The translations under genes and the position numbers were made by a program. Source: Ephydatia muelleri (taxonomy: Eukaryota; Porifera; Demospongiae; Spongillida; Spongillidae). From it: 64,000 bases of DNA. The stretch is taken from NCBI GenBank assembly GCA_013339895.1, contig JABACO010000017.1, positions 3,556,118 to 3,620,117 on the forward strand, read 5' to 3'. The notes under the pieces are model-generated. The model worked only from the letters and a program-made list of their open reading frames with translations, ran no database searches and had not been told where the DNA came from. Below, one piece after another: positions 12,561-23,622 of this stretch (position 1 is its first letter; each line of letters starts with the position of its first letter).

Positions 12561-15500
12561 TTATTTTGAGTCATTGACTATACAATAGCCAGTTGATGTC
12601 AGTAAAAAACCTGAGTTCGTATTGCCACCAGATTCATCGTTCACTTTACAATCTGGAAAGGTGCTCATCGTATTCTGTTTTTGGTAGGTAGATGTAGAAT
12701 GATTAACGTCCTCCATTTTCATCTCCTGTCCGCACTGATATTTGCACTCTACTTCATCAACAAAACTTCCGCATGTTGCGACAGTATCGCTGCAGTTAAC
12801 GCCGTCCCTTGGGAACCATTCCAAATTGTCCAACACACTAAGCTCAGACGAAGTACGCTGCACGTGAGTAGCGCTTGTGACCTTTGCTGGAATGTAATTG
12901 TGATCCACCACCTGCATGGGATTATCATGCAAAAAGGGAGTGAAAGTGAAATGAAGTGCATACATAAGTCGTATTTATATGCTGGCGTATGTATTTCAAA
13001 TAACAAAATCGCAACAGCGTATTCTTCCTTTTGAAACGGCTACATAAGCAATTAGTTAAGATTGAGCCCATTAAAGGTGTTTTGTTTTGCCCCCCCCCAC
13101 GTACCCGTGTAAAATATCTTTCTAGTAATTCTTAGCTTACCTCTGCAATGTTGATTCCTATTTGCTTCAATTCCCTGTTTATGAAAATAAAGGGTGTAGT
13201 TAAATAGCTGCATATAAATTACTCTTACTTTTGGTACATTTTGCGCTCCACTGCCTGAGTCCAACAAATTATTGAGATTAGTCCTAACACACATACCACT
13301 ATCATAACACATGTGGCTAGTCCAACTGTAATTCCTGCGATCAGCCTAGCATCAATGCCTATATGTAACCACAGCGGAGTGATAACCATACAAGCATGAC
13401 CATGCAAACATGGTCATATTCATGCAGAGCATATCACACCTGAAAGTGGAGAGACGTTAGCTGGGCTTAATGTCACAAATTGCTGATTAGGAGTGAGAGG
13501 CAAAACAGATGTGCTTATGAAGTCACCAGAAGCCGTAATCTGAACTGGTTTTGCTGTGTGTTTGCATGGGTGTGTGTGGGTGTTTGTGTATGTGTGCGTG
13601 TGTAGGTATGTGTGTGTATCAATACGTGAGTGAGAGAGTAAGTGCACAAGTAGAGAAGTTTTATCCACAGTTTGTGAGTGCCCTAGCCCATCTGTGTGCA
13701 GATACGCATGCATTGTTACAGATAGAATTTGTGCAGTAGCATGGCATTCTTGCATGCACTATGTTACACTTGCTGGCTCCCATACTAGTAGATGGTATGG
13801 CTACACAGCCTGTTGGGGAGATGTAATGGAAAGTGCTGGACATATCCTCATAGCACGCTGAAATGAGGTAGGTTGCTTCTGGTATGGGGATAAACATTTT
13901 GCCACCATGGGGGTCATCGCTTCCCACAAGAGTATGATTTTTCTGAATCTGTAAAAAAATAATGAAAAAAACATTGCCATCATGGGGCAGTACAATCATT
14001 CATGATCAAGACAATTATCAAAAAGCTAACCCTAACCTGTAACCCTAAACCTATAAACGCTTAGAAAAATAATAAAGGCCAGAAGAGGAAAAAGTGTTCC
14101 TTGGATGGAGGCTACATTGCCTCTTTGGACAGCCACAGAAATGAGCTGCAGCAGGTAGCTGTAACTTTTTGCATTGCCAGCTGTGGCTGAGAGTATGCAA
14201 CTTATTGAAGAAGATATGAAGAATGCTTTACATTTTGTGTGTCAGGATGGGCTCTAATCTCAGAATGCACCACCTTTTTTTCGTGAGCTCTTTCTCTGTG
14301 CAAAATGATGCTATGGTTCCCATCCATCTAACATCTGAAACAGGTGTACAGCAGGGAGATCCATTGGGCCCTCTGTCCTTTGCCTTGGTTCTACCAAAGG
14401 CTCTAGCTGCCATTGACGCTGATAATGATTGTCTTCACCTCATTCTACAGACTTCGTACTTAGATGATGGTGTGCTGTCAGGCCCCAGGTCTGATGTTCG
14501 TCGTGCACTCTCTTTAATCAAAGATCCGGGTCTATCTTTGGGCATTATCATTAATGTAGCCAAATGTAAGTTATTCAATTACAATGATGTATCAATGTTT
14601 CCACCTTTTATGGTTACACACCTTCCTCATCTGGATTGGAGACTACTTACATTGCTGGTTTCTTTTGCTAATAAGTGTGCGTGCCTAAGTTCTGAAACTG
14701 CTTTCTAGGCTCGAGGAAGTTTCAGCTATTGACTCACAGTCAATTTGTTATGTCTCTGTACTGTAGCAGCTATTGTAGGATGGTGCACTTAACCAGGTTA
14801 ACCCCTTCAAGTCTCTCATCTGATCCCCTGAAGATGCTGGACAATGATGTAAGCAATTTTTTTTTTCAAACTGCCTTTCTTTGGTCCTCTCGAAATCAGC
14901 CTGGCGTCAATCTAAACTGGGGTTGAGGTTTGGTGGTCTTGGCTTACGCTTCCTCTATCACCATGCATGTGCAGCTTTTATTGCATTATTTATTCGTCTG
15001 ATGTCATCTCACCAGAGTCAGTCATTGAGTCTCGTTCTTCCCAACGAGATCTTTCCACTAATCTAGTATTTAACAGACTGTTTGATACATCATCTCCTGC
15101 AGATAAGGCCTGTCCTCTTGGATCACTGCCCTTACTTCGGTTGAACCTAATATGCATTTTGATCCTAGTGAACTCCGCATGGCAATTATGTGGTGGCTGG
15201 GTAGATACTTCAAGGGGGTCCTGTGGTCCACTTAATTTGCCCTGATATAGCCTTGGATCTCCTTGGCCACCGTGCAGTATTTCGTAGGTGAGGTGGCATA
15301 GTGATTTGTCAGAATCAACTGCAAGACCTTTGTCATAGTGCACTTTTGGGGTTGATAATAGAAGCAGGCAGTGGTCTCACTCCTAATCTTTCTTTTTCTG
15401 GTCCTGCTGATGTTTTGGTAAATAATTGGTCAAGATGGTCTCCAGCTGCTTTTGAATTCACTGTGACATCTCCTCTGACTCCTTTCGAGGCAAGTGTCAC

Positions 15501-16656
15501 TTTTGGTATAGCAGCCCTAGTGACTGAGCAAAGAAAGCACCTTGCAAATGACCCAAAATGCCACAGGTTAGGTTGGACTTGCATTCCCCTAGCTGTTGAG
15601 TGCTATGGTTTTGAAGCTAGACAAACCGTCTCACGTTTAGCCTCATGTCTTTCGTTCAGCCTTCCAAACCGTAAGTCTAATATATTGATGGATCTGTATG
15701 GAAGGCTGAACACAACCCTTGTTAGATGTAGTTCAGGCACTTCTAGCTCTATAGATAGTTATGTCCTATGACACCATGTTTTATGTTACTAGCATTGCTC
15801 TCTGTTAGCTGTAGTGTTCCAGATTCTGAATTATTATAATTTTCTAATTATACAAACGATTGCTTATAATTATGCATTATTACATGGATACTCAAATCGA
15901 CATAAATCCACAGTTACTTTATACTTTCTCCATATAATAAACACAATACCTACAACGATAACATGTACATGCATTATGATAATAATAATTTAAAAACGTG
16001 AGTACATACAATACCATAAATATGACACCAAAAATGGAAGTACTAGCATTGTCAATGCGTTTATATACTAACTATTAAAAAGTTGCAAAATCAGTATTGA
16101 TGAGGCGTGGTTTATAGGCGGTGAGGTTGCGAGTAGTTAGTTCCAAATTGGAACGTCGCGATATTAATGTAAAAAAACAAAAGGTGTCTGAAGCTCCTGC
16201 ACGCCCTCATATTCCTTGCGGGGAACATTACAGTTGTCTAGAATACACGCCACATTCACAATTGTATATTTTTACATTCCCTAGCTTACCCTGGATCCGC
16301 GCGTGCAGTATTCGTTGTACTAACATATGTCACTTGTTAATAGACATTATTTAAAAACTTACAGTTATATTGCTTGAGTTGATACAGCTGTACTCAAACC
16401 ACACCGTGCTCAGAGAACTAATATTCAAAGACCACTCGAAACTAAGCGTGTCGTTAGTACACTCGGTGATCTTGATTTTATCCACACGAGACGTCGAACC
16501 TGGAGTATAGTAGATCAATATAAACCAGGCTCTCGAAGACTTCGTAACTACAGTATCTATTCGCTCACCACTTAAGCACAGCGTGTTGAAGCACAAAGCG
16601 GTGTCGAAGGCATTCCAGAACAGAAGCAGTGACCACAAGGAAACTACAAGCACCAT
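12561..16656 (-). CDS. Type I membrane receptor-like protein, copy B (multi-exon)
   Basis: Minus-strand exons: 16656-16363 (signal peptide MVLVVSLWSLLLFW plus first ectodomain block), 13948-13770, 13553-13440, 13358-13229 (transmembrane), 13174-13141 and 12911-12561 (tail), with GT donors and AG acceptors. Ectodomain motifs are ECTNDTLSFEWSLNI, FEYSCINSSN and FHYISPTGC; the helix is in IAGITVGLATCVMIVVCVLG; the small 34-base exon encodes a basic IEANRNQHC segment; the tail has SSELSVLDNLEWFPRDGV and ends near STGYCIVNDSK. Every block has a counterpart in copy A. The exon structure is complete and unbroken in my reading, so this may be the functional copy. The 2.4-kb first intron holds a LINE on the opposite strand. 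Function unknown; plasma-membrane receptor or adhesion role inferred. Confidence 0.65.
14223..15775 (+). mobile_element. LINE copy with reverse transcriptase remnant, inside copy B intron
   Basis: Plus-strand pieces in order: SETGVQQGDPLGPLSFALVL and SYLDDGVLSGPR (RT palm motifs, YLDD), a FGGLGLRFLYHHACAAFIAL segment from the RT C-terminal side, then 15301-15771 with EAGSGLTPNLSF, GPADVLVNNWSRWSPAAFEF, EQRKHLANDPKCHRLGW and YGRLNTTLVR. The C-terminal part matches the fragment at 10.3-10.9 kb. Frameshifts and stops separate the pieces, so it is inactive. It is antisense to the host gene and lies between that gene's first and second exons. Confidence 0.75.
15780..16360. other. Intron sequence of copy B, nothing recognised
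   Basis: AT-rich, no coding or repeat structure that I can support. Confidence 0.35.
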
Positions 16657-16659
16657 CTG

Positions 16660-17161
16660 TTTTCAAGCGTGTGCGCAAGAACACCTCAAATGTACAAATC
16701 TAAACGTAATGGCAGGTATTGAGCATGCATGCTTAAAGTAATTTGAAGCGTGCTAATATTACATACGATACCATGATCTGTATAGAGTATGTATCACACA
16801 AGGAACATTACCATTAATTCCATGCACTATCTCGAATTTCTTTGGCAATGTTGGCGTCAAGTGCAGTTGAATTCGATGTGCATGGCTACGAAAATGTCAA
16901 ACAGGACGCTCCGCACTGATGACACACAACACAGGGCTGCATGGGTGCACGTCCCCCACACATGGAGTTTTGTGTCCACGCACAATGTATATTAATAAGA
17001 ATTTATGAAAGAAATAATAATAGAAGTTCTAACCTCATAGACCTGCACCACACATGCCCCTTACCTTTCACACCACTTTTTGGAATGGGAGTCCTTTTAA
17101 CCCCAGCTAGATTGTGATATTTTCCTGCTCCTAACAGGATGGCCCATATACATGTCTGACT
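16660..17161. other. Region upstream of copy B
   Basis: Should contain the promoter of the minus-strand receptor-like gene. No clear core-promoter motif and no gene found. Confidence 0.35.
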
Positions 17162-17929
17162 TATCGGTGGTCTAAACCTGACGTATTTATGAACAGTTAG
17201 ATTATAGAGCACAGAACGTTCTATCGTGGAAGAGGGAATTTGGATGTATATATAGGATCGGGTGGTGCAAAAAGACTGATTTGACTGAAAGGAAACCTGA
17301 CATCCAATGCATTACTTAAAAAGCATGCTGCAACAAAACGGCTCCATCCGGTGGGTCCTCTTGGTAATTAGCATTTGGTTCTTCTTGGCAATATTTTCAA
17401 AAATCTAGGAAGGCTTTTTCATAAAGACCTAGCTTGGCTTCTGGCTCTTCTTCGTAATGAAATCGCATATGATTTTGGCAATGAACTCACTAATTGAATT
17501 GGCATGGGTTTTTCTTGTTGCGTGCGTGTCGAGTACAGCACAGTTAACTGTACTGTACTCGACACGCACGCACCAAGAAAAACCCATGCCAATTCAATTA
17601 GTGAGTTCATTGCCAAAATCATATGCGAGTTCATTACGAAGAAGAGCCAGAAGCCAAGCTAGGTCGTTATGAAAAAGCCTTCCTAGATTTTTGAAAATAT
17701 TGCCAAGAAGAACCAAATGCTAATTACCAAGAGGACCCACCGGATGGAGCCGTTTTGTTGCAGCATGCTTTTTAAGTAATGCATTGGATGTCAGGTTTCC
17801 TTTCAGTCAAATCAGTCTTTTTGCACCACCCCATCCTATATATACATCCAAATTCCCTCTTCCACGATAGAACGTTCTGTGCTCTATAACCTAACTGTTC
17901 ATAAATACGTCAGGTTTAGACCACCGATA
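17162..17929. mobile_element. 768-bp spacerless palindrome (foldback-like)
   Basis: Two 384-bp arms meet at GTTAAC with the centre between 17545 and 17546. Paired positions sum to 35091 along the whole length, so there are no net indels. I see at least five substitutions between arms (for example around 17456-17460 and 17250). Complementarity stops sharply at TATCGGTGG on the left and CCACCGATA on the right. The 71-residue frame present in both arms is a mirror image of itself and has no known motif. Foldback element or recent inverted duplication. Confidence 0.85.
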
Positions 17930-18472
17930 CGCCCAATTAAAGAACCGTGCACACTCAAATGTCAGCTTAATGGGCTTCATAACTAGATTACAATAATAAT
18001 AAATTAACAGTCCTGCAATTTTCAAATACAAAATTCAATTCCCAAAGCTTTTATTTGCAAAACTGATGTAGGACTTGTTACAGCAACTAGTCAAATCCTT
18101 GTTACCTCTCCACAGTATACCCTATACGTTCTGACTTTCCTGCGGGAATTTAGAGCAGCAACAGGCAAATGATTAGATGGCTTCGTTATAGCAAGGATTA
18201 TTATCCTTTGGTTATGGACTTTAATTATTTTCCCGTCCACCGCCCGCACGCATAGCCTCGATTATTAAATCACATGTGTAATAAATCGAGTCATCACATG
18301 ATCTAAGAACGGGATCCTGTAGCAAAAAGTCAGTGCTAAGCCTCCAATTGAGATTGAGAGATTCAAGAAAACCTTTCTAAAAGTTGTGAGGAGAGCATTC
18401 GATTTTCTATATACATTTGATTGCAAGATATGCAATATATACAAGTACATGCACCTTCTATTTTTTTTAGGT
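17930..18472. other. Non-coding stretch
   Basis: No gene or repeat that I can support. Confidence 0.35.
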
Positions 18473-18990
18473 ACGGGAACTAAAGACTAATTTGAAGTGG
18501 CCTTACACATTCGGTACCAGAAAGGCAACACTGTGCAAATCGTTTGTAACATGATACTGTCTGTACACTTTGGACTATATTTGAAGTACGCTGGATCAGT
18601 ATATTTGAAATATAAGGCGTTGTATTTCAAGAATACACAATCGCATTGCGTCACTATAGGTGGCATTGAAATTTAATAAGTTCAATTGTACCATACCAAT
18701 TAACCTGCTTTGCGCTTGGCCATGGCATAGATTCTCATATCGCACTAGTCAACGGAGGATTCGTCATCATGTTTGTTTACATGTAAGCAAACATGATGAC
18801 GAATCCTCCGTTGACTAGTGCGATATGAGAATCTATGCGCACAGCCGGTTAATTGGTATGGTACAATTGAACTTATTAAATTGCAGGTGCTGAATTTAAC
18901 ATCTATTCATCGAGCAGAATTCTATTACCACGATCGACGAATCGGATGCCCGTTTGTAAGGCCAATTTGAATTGCAAAGTTGGTTCCCGT
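18473..18990. mobile_element. MITE-like element, ACGGGAAC ends, with internal palindrome
   Basis: The left end reads ACGGGAACTAAAGACTAATT with a GGCCTTAC box shortly after; the right end is an imperfect complement (GTAAGGCCAATTTGAATTGC then GTTCCCGT). Inside, about 18668-18885 forms a second, tighter palindrome centred near 18780 with arms over 100 bp. A related end (ACGGGAACCAACATTGCAA) occurs alone at 20259. No coding capacity. It is probably one element nested in another. Confidence 0.6.
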
Positions 18991-19249
18991 CCGGTCTACA
19001 CACTGGAGAGGATGCGGGCGGGCGGCTCCATTGTCATTATCCATTATAGGAAGTGACGTCACAATTTATTGTATATTATATTATCACGTCTTTAAGCCAT
19101 GTACATACGTATAGGTAAAAAATATACCATACTAAATGCGAGACGCCTCGTGTTATTACGTGAACGGTAATGAATGTGAATATGTATAGTCTACATGCCG
19201 GGTAATATAATTAATATTCGCAGGAAATACATTCTCAATACTAACAATC

Positions 19250-20083
19250 ACTTCTTAGTACTTCTGCGGGAAATCTTTGGCTTCGAACTGCAGCCATCAC
19301 ACTGAGGTAAATGTTCATTCTTTGACATTGTTAATGGAAGGTCTGCTGAACAATAAACACATATGTCTACATAATTAGCTGAATAGTACAAAGCTTCAAT
19401 TGGTTTCCCACAATTCATTGATCTTACAAACACTACATCTTGCAAACCTTCAGGCAGTTCTGCATCCTGTAGTAAGGAACCACAAGAAAAACACAGGCCA
19501 TCCAGAGCATGTTCAAGCAACTGCTTCTCTTAAGTTTTCACGAAGCATCAATTAGTCGCCACATACCACACTCATCACAACGTAGCATCATACCACTGTT
19601 CTTGACATGTTGTACACTTGCATAGAAAGGCAGAGAACTTTCTTTACCTCTCTTGAGTGAAAGTCTGTATTTGTTCCATAAATTTCCTCAAATGCCCATC
19701 ATCTTTCATCATAGGATTGGGAACAACTTAATCATAGAGAATTCTTCCGTAGACAGCCTCACTCTGCCACATATCCCACATTCTGCATTCCCACACTTTC
19801 TCACTTCAAAGAAATAGTGACATTGACGGCAGCAATGAGTTAGAAATTTCTTCAAATTTGGTGTCAAAACTTTCACACAGATTTTATCAGTGTAGCTTAG
19901 GTTAAAATCAGGGTCTATTCGATTCAAACAACTCCACACTTTTGCTAGCAATTCTCTAGAAGCAGTCTGGATAGCTTTGAACTTCTTGTCTTTCAACTGT
20001 AACCTTTCAGTGATTTTTGTCATAGTACTTTCATAGGTTCTATGGAGTGCGACTGATCTTTGCAACTTCATACTTTCCAACAT
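19250..20083 (-). pseudogene. Zn-rich hypothetical protein, transposon-associated family
   Basis: Minus strand. 20083-19709 gives a basic/helical start, then HCCRQCHYFFEVRKCGNAEC, GICGRVRLSTEEF and MIKLFPIL. After a frame change around 19640-19550 comes GMMLRCDECGMWRLIDAS and a stop, then 19520-19250 with LCFSCGSLLQDAELPEGLQD, MNCGKPIEALYYSA and LPQCDGCSSKPKISRRS. Many CxxC pairs indicate zinc binding. I recall this string of motifs from repetitive gene models in sponges and cnidarians, so a transposon family is likely (memory and inference). At least one stop and one frameshift break this copy. Confidence 0.5.
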
Positions 20084-20258
20084 ATTATAGTTTTTCCACA
20101 GTTTGAGTCAAATATGGAGCTATTCACAAGGGTTTCTTCATTTGTAAACATTATGCGCGGCTTTCACTTTTGAACAACTTTCAAAAAATGTCATTACTAT
20201 GTGCATAAATAGAATAATGGGCGAATTACTACTTTTCAAAAATATTAAGCGGGTGGGG

Positions 20259-20420
20259 ACGGGAACCAACATTGCAATTCAAAGTATAGCCTAAGCACTT
20301 CTATGTAGACTACCAATTGCTTGATGCTACCATCTATATGAACTTTTCATCATAGCCACTTGTGAGTGCATGTATGTGCGTGTATACCGACCGGGGTATG
20401 TAGAATGTATTGTACTACTA
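20259..20420. other. Single element end (ACGGGAAC type) and flank
   Basis: One TIR-like end related to the 18.47-18.99 kb element. No opposite end is seen nearby. Confidence 0.35.
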
Positions 20421-20632
20421 TTGGTGTGCTATCGTCAAATGCATGTACCAAGTCCATTGGTGTGCTATCATCAAATGCATGTGCCAAGTCCATTGGTGGC
20501 TACTGTCATATTCATGTGCCAAGTCCATTGGTGTGCTATCATCAAATTCATGTGCCAAGTCCATTGGTGTGCTATCATCAAATGCATGTGCCAAGTCCAT
20601 TGGTGTGCTACTGTCAAATGGATATGGCAAAT
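20421..20632. repeat. 36-bp tandem repeat, about six units
   Basis: The unit contains TGTGCTATCATCAAATGCAT followed by GTGCCAAGTCCATTGG, repeated about six times with small changes and one shortened unit. As 36 is divisible by three, several frames stay open on both strands as 12-residue repeats; I regard these as artefacts. Confidence 0.85.
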
Positions 20633-20639
20633 CTTAGAA

Positions 20640-22664
20640 CTGTTGTGCATATGCTCTTCTACATTAAACATGCCCTAGATGCCTTTCAGTTAAGGATTTA
20701 ATTACTCCTCCCCTGGACCACGGTAAAGATTAGTATGTAGTGTACTGGGATGAGAAGCAGATCACATGCTGTCACAGCCCATCATCAATGGGATGGATAA
20801 CACCCTTAATCACTATTCATAGTTCTAAATATCCTGTGTGCTTTTAAAGCGATTTGTATTTTTGACTGGTTGCTTACAAGGTACGATATGTCTATGTGCT
20901 GGTTAAGGCGCCTTTTAGCTTCCCAGTTTTTTTTTAAATCGGCATCATGTTTTATCATTTGAAAGCTCAAAGTATAAAACCAGAGTTTGTCTATTTATGT
21001 GCACAAATTCGAAATATATTGAATACACCTGATTATACTTATTTGCTTCTTTTGGGTCTATATCATCTCAGAAAACCTCCTATTAAACACCGCAATGCAG
21101 AAAAAATTTCTGTTTAAGAGTTTATCAGATTTTGTTTTGTGTTTCTGGTAACACCTGTTTCTATATAGAATAACGATGATCAAATGGCCGCTGAGTACGC
21201 TTTTGTGTTGAGTTTTCGATTGAAGCATTTGGAAACAAAATTGGGGGGGGGGGGGGGGGGGTAACTCCTATAGTCTTTGCATGATGTAACTAGAGCTTTC
21301 ATCTCGCAGATGAGTGAATGTTGCTATAGACTGAGCATATTTAATAGAAAATAAAATTGGAAAGCTTGCAACAGCACGTGTCCACTGTGCACAAGGAAAC
21401 AGTGCCAATACCATTAACACTGTAATAAGAGACCCCTTGTTCACCTTCCCCCTCTCACATCGTCTTATCATTTGTGGAGTTAGTGAAATACTTGCTCATT
21501 AACACAATTGGCACATCTTGTCTAAGTGAATACTCATCACAGGATCCTTTAGAAATTGTTTTGGGGTGCCAGTGGCAGAGAGGCAAGTCTTCTAAAAATC
21601 CAAATATTTGCAAGAGCATTGCGTGTTATTAATAGCATGTGTAGGAATGTCAGCACAGGGAACTGAAGAAGACACGAAACATTGAAAAGGAAAGCCAGCC
21701 AAGTAATGAAGAGTATTAAAATTACCAAGTGCACTCTATTGCATATGTATGTTGAACACGCATAGGCTCCTGGAACGACTATTTGCTGCTGTTTATACTT
21801 TTCCATCTGTTCAACTCATTAATAATTTCGAACTTACTATTTCATAGCTCTATGATGACGGAACTTGTTGATTGGTGTCATTCTATGACCATGGTGACTC
21901 CATCCAAGTAGCCTAAGAAGACACTTTGCCACCCATCACCATGGTGACAAACAGAGGCTCCCCACCTCCTCAACTATGGCAAGAAGGCAGTGCTCAGAGA
22001 CAAGCTGAAGCATGCTATATATATCTTCCGGGAACTCTCGTGGTATGGTCACAAACACATCATTACATGTGTGTGCATGTGTTTGTGGAGTGTGTCCTTG
22101 TGTCCTCGGAACTCAACTCATTTATCTGCAATATATTATAGCTCTAAACTTCACAACTCCTCATTAAATGAGCCTGTATGCTGAACATCACCATAACTTC
22201 CGCTGCATGCTCACTCTACATGTACATCAATGAAAGGAGAGTGCATTTTGAAGCAAAATTTGTGTGGGCTTATTTGGTCAAGAACTTGTCATTATTCCCA
22301 GTGGGTGGATGGTATGGATAGCAGCACTCATTGCCCATGCATGGAAGTAGGTGCATGCAATCAAGCGACAGATGACACTAATCATTAACGTTCATAACAG
22401 CATAGGGAGGATGATGGTGAGGGGTGGTGATGTGAGGGATGTGATCTTGATGTGAGGGGGTGGTGATCACATGATGACAGTCACAATGACTCAAATATGA
22501 GATAGTTAACCGTAATGATGCTGTGCATACTGCACATTTGGAACAATTACATTGCATGAGAAGTACCATGCAATTCAATAATGCAAATTTGGTGAACTAT
22601 AACTTGTGGTGAACAATAGTTCATACATAAGCATTCAAATATAGTTTGAGTCTAACTACAATCA
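20640..22664. other. Non-coding stretch with a 20-G tract
   Basis: No recognised gene. Positions 21243-21262 are 20 uninterrupted G. A few hydrophobic frames (for example minus strand 21806-21549) have no supporting features. Around 22430-22480 there is a GGTGATG-rich patch. Confidence 0.4.
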
Positions 22665-23132
22665 TTATGGTGAGTATGATGACTCCACGGCGGAACTTTC
22701 AGACAGGCATGTCTCTTGCTTTACAATGAATTCATCTAGGTAAAAAACAAGATTTGCTTGTCTAGCAATGCTCTTCATTATATGAACTCTTTGCGAGTTA
22801 AAATAGCCATCCGGGAGTACAATAAAAGGCTTCCCATGCTTCGTTGTTGGGACCTTGCCATTGTGGATTCGTGACGTTGATTCACTATTCAATGTGCGCA
22901 ATTCTTCCCACTGATTTCTCTCAAAAAAGTCTGGGAGTGACGTTGTTGTGATTTGCCGTCCAAACTTCTTAGTAAACTCCCATTCATTGGTATCCATGGC
23001 ATGAAAAACATCTCCAAGAGTTGGATTATGTCTATAATGCCAATGAAAGTTATAATGGGATGCAATCTTCAGGGCAATTGCATCAAGAAACTTTCTGCAT
23101 GAGGATTCGACTGTCATTCCTTTATATGTCAT
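22665..23132 (-). CDS. Hypothetical protein, 155 residues
   Basis: A minus-strand frame with normal amino-acid composition: YNFHWHYRHNPTLGDVFHAM, NEWEFTKKFGRQITTTSL, PDFFERNQWEELRTL, KHGKPFIVLPDGYF, ending SSAVESSYSP. No family recognised. An AG (TTTCTAG) lies shortly upstream of the first Met, so it could be an internal or terminal exon. It is on the same strand as the coiled-coil gene at 25 kb but separated from it by a palindromic transposon. No codon anomalies are obvious. It may be a host gene or a transposon ORF. Confidence 0.4.
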   Translation of the reverse strand: MTYKGMTVESSCRKFLDAIALKIASHYNFHWHYRHNPTLGDVFHAMDTNEWEFTKKFGRQITTTSLPDFFERNQWEELRTLNSESTSRIHNGKVPTTKHGKPFIVLPDGYFNSQRVHIMKSIARQANLVFYLDEFIVKQETCLSESSAVESSYSP

Positions 23133-23622
23133 CTGCTTTGTTGCACTAGAAACTTGTTGTTGAGCAGGTCAAGCAGTGGAAGAAGGTGCATTTAGTAAAT
23201 CAATATGCTAAGAAAGTTAGGCAATTGTAAATTGCCCCACACTTATATTACCTAATGCTGATCTTATTCTGTTTTTACCATTTCATTTGTAACTGTCAAA
23301 CCAATGACATGGGGTTTGGATTTTGACGTTCAGCCATTATTTATGCACAATTAAATATTTTTGATTCTTTAATAGTTTACAAGGACACTGAAAGGTAAAT
23401 AAATTTCACTTGCAATTGCATGCACTAACATAATGCTTAAACCGTAATCATGTAGCAAGGAGCACAAGTTTAACATGATACACAGAGAATTCCTAAAAAA
23501 AAGGGACAAAAATGGTTTTAGATTTGAATTATGTTAAACCAAACTACCAAAGCATTATTAAAATTGTATTCAGGCCACAGGGACCTCTCATTTGTGTAAT
23601 AGAAACTGCAACCCATCAACTA
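23133..23622. other. Non-coding flank of the palindromic transposon
   Basis: AT-rich sequence, nothing recognised. Confidence 0.3.

Noticed and set aside
13420..13755. 111-residue minus-strand protein with a His-Thr repeat
   Set aside because: It reads through the intron GT repeat of copy B; only 13553-13440 is a real exon.
14030..14060. Telomere-like CTAACCCTAACCTGTAACCC
   Set aside because: Only two or three imperfect units; similar scraps at 30020 and 34660. Not enough for an interstitial telomere.
17419..17672. Two 71-residue proteins on opposite strands with the same sequence
   Set aside because: They are the same frame in the two palindrome arms, with no motif.
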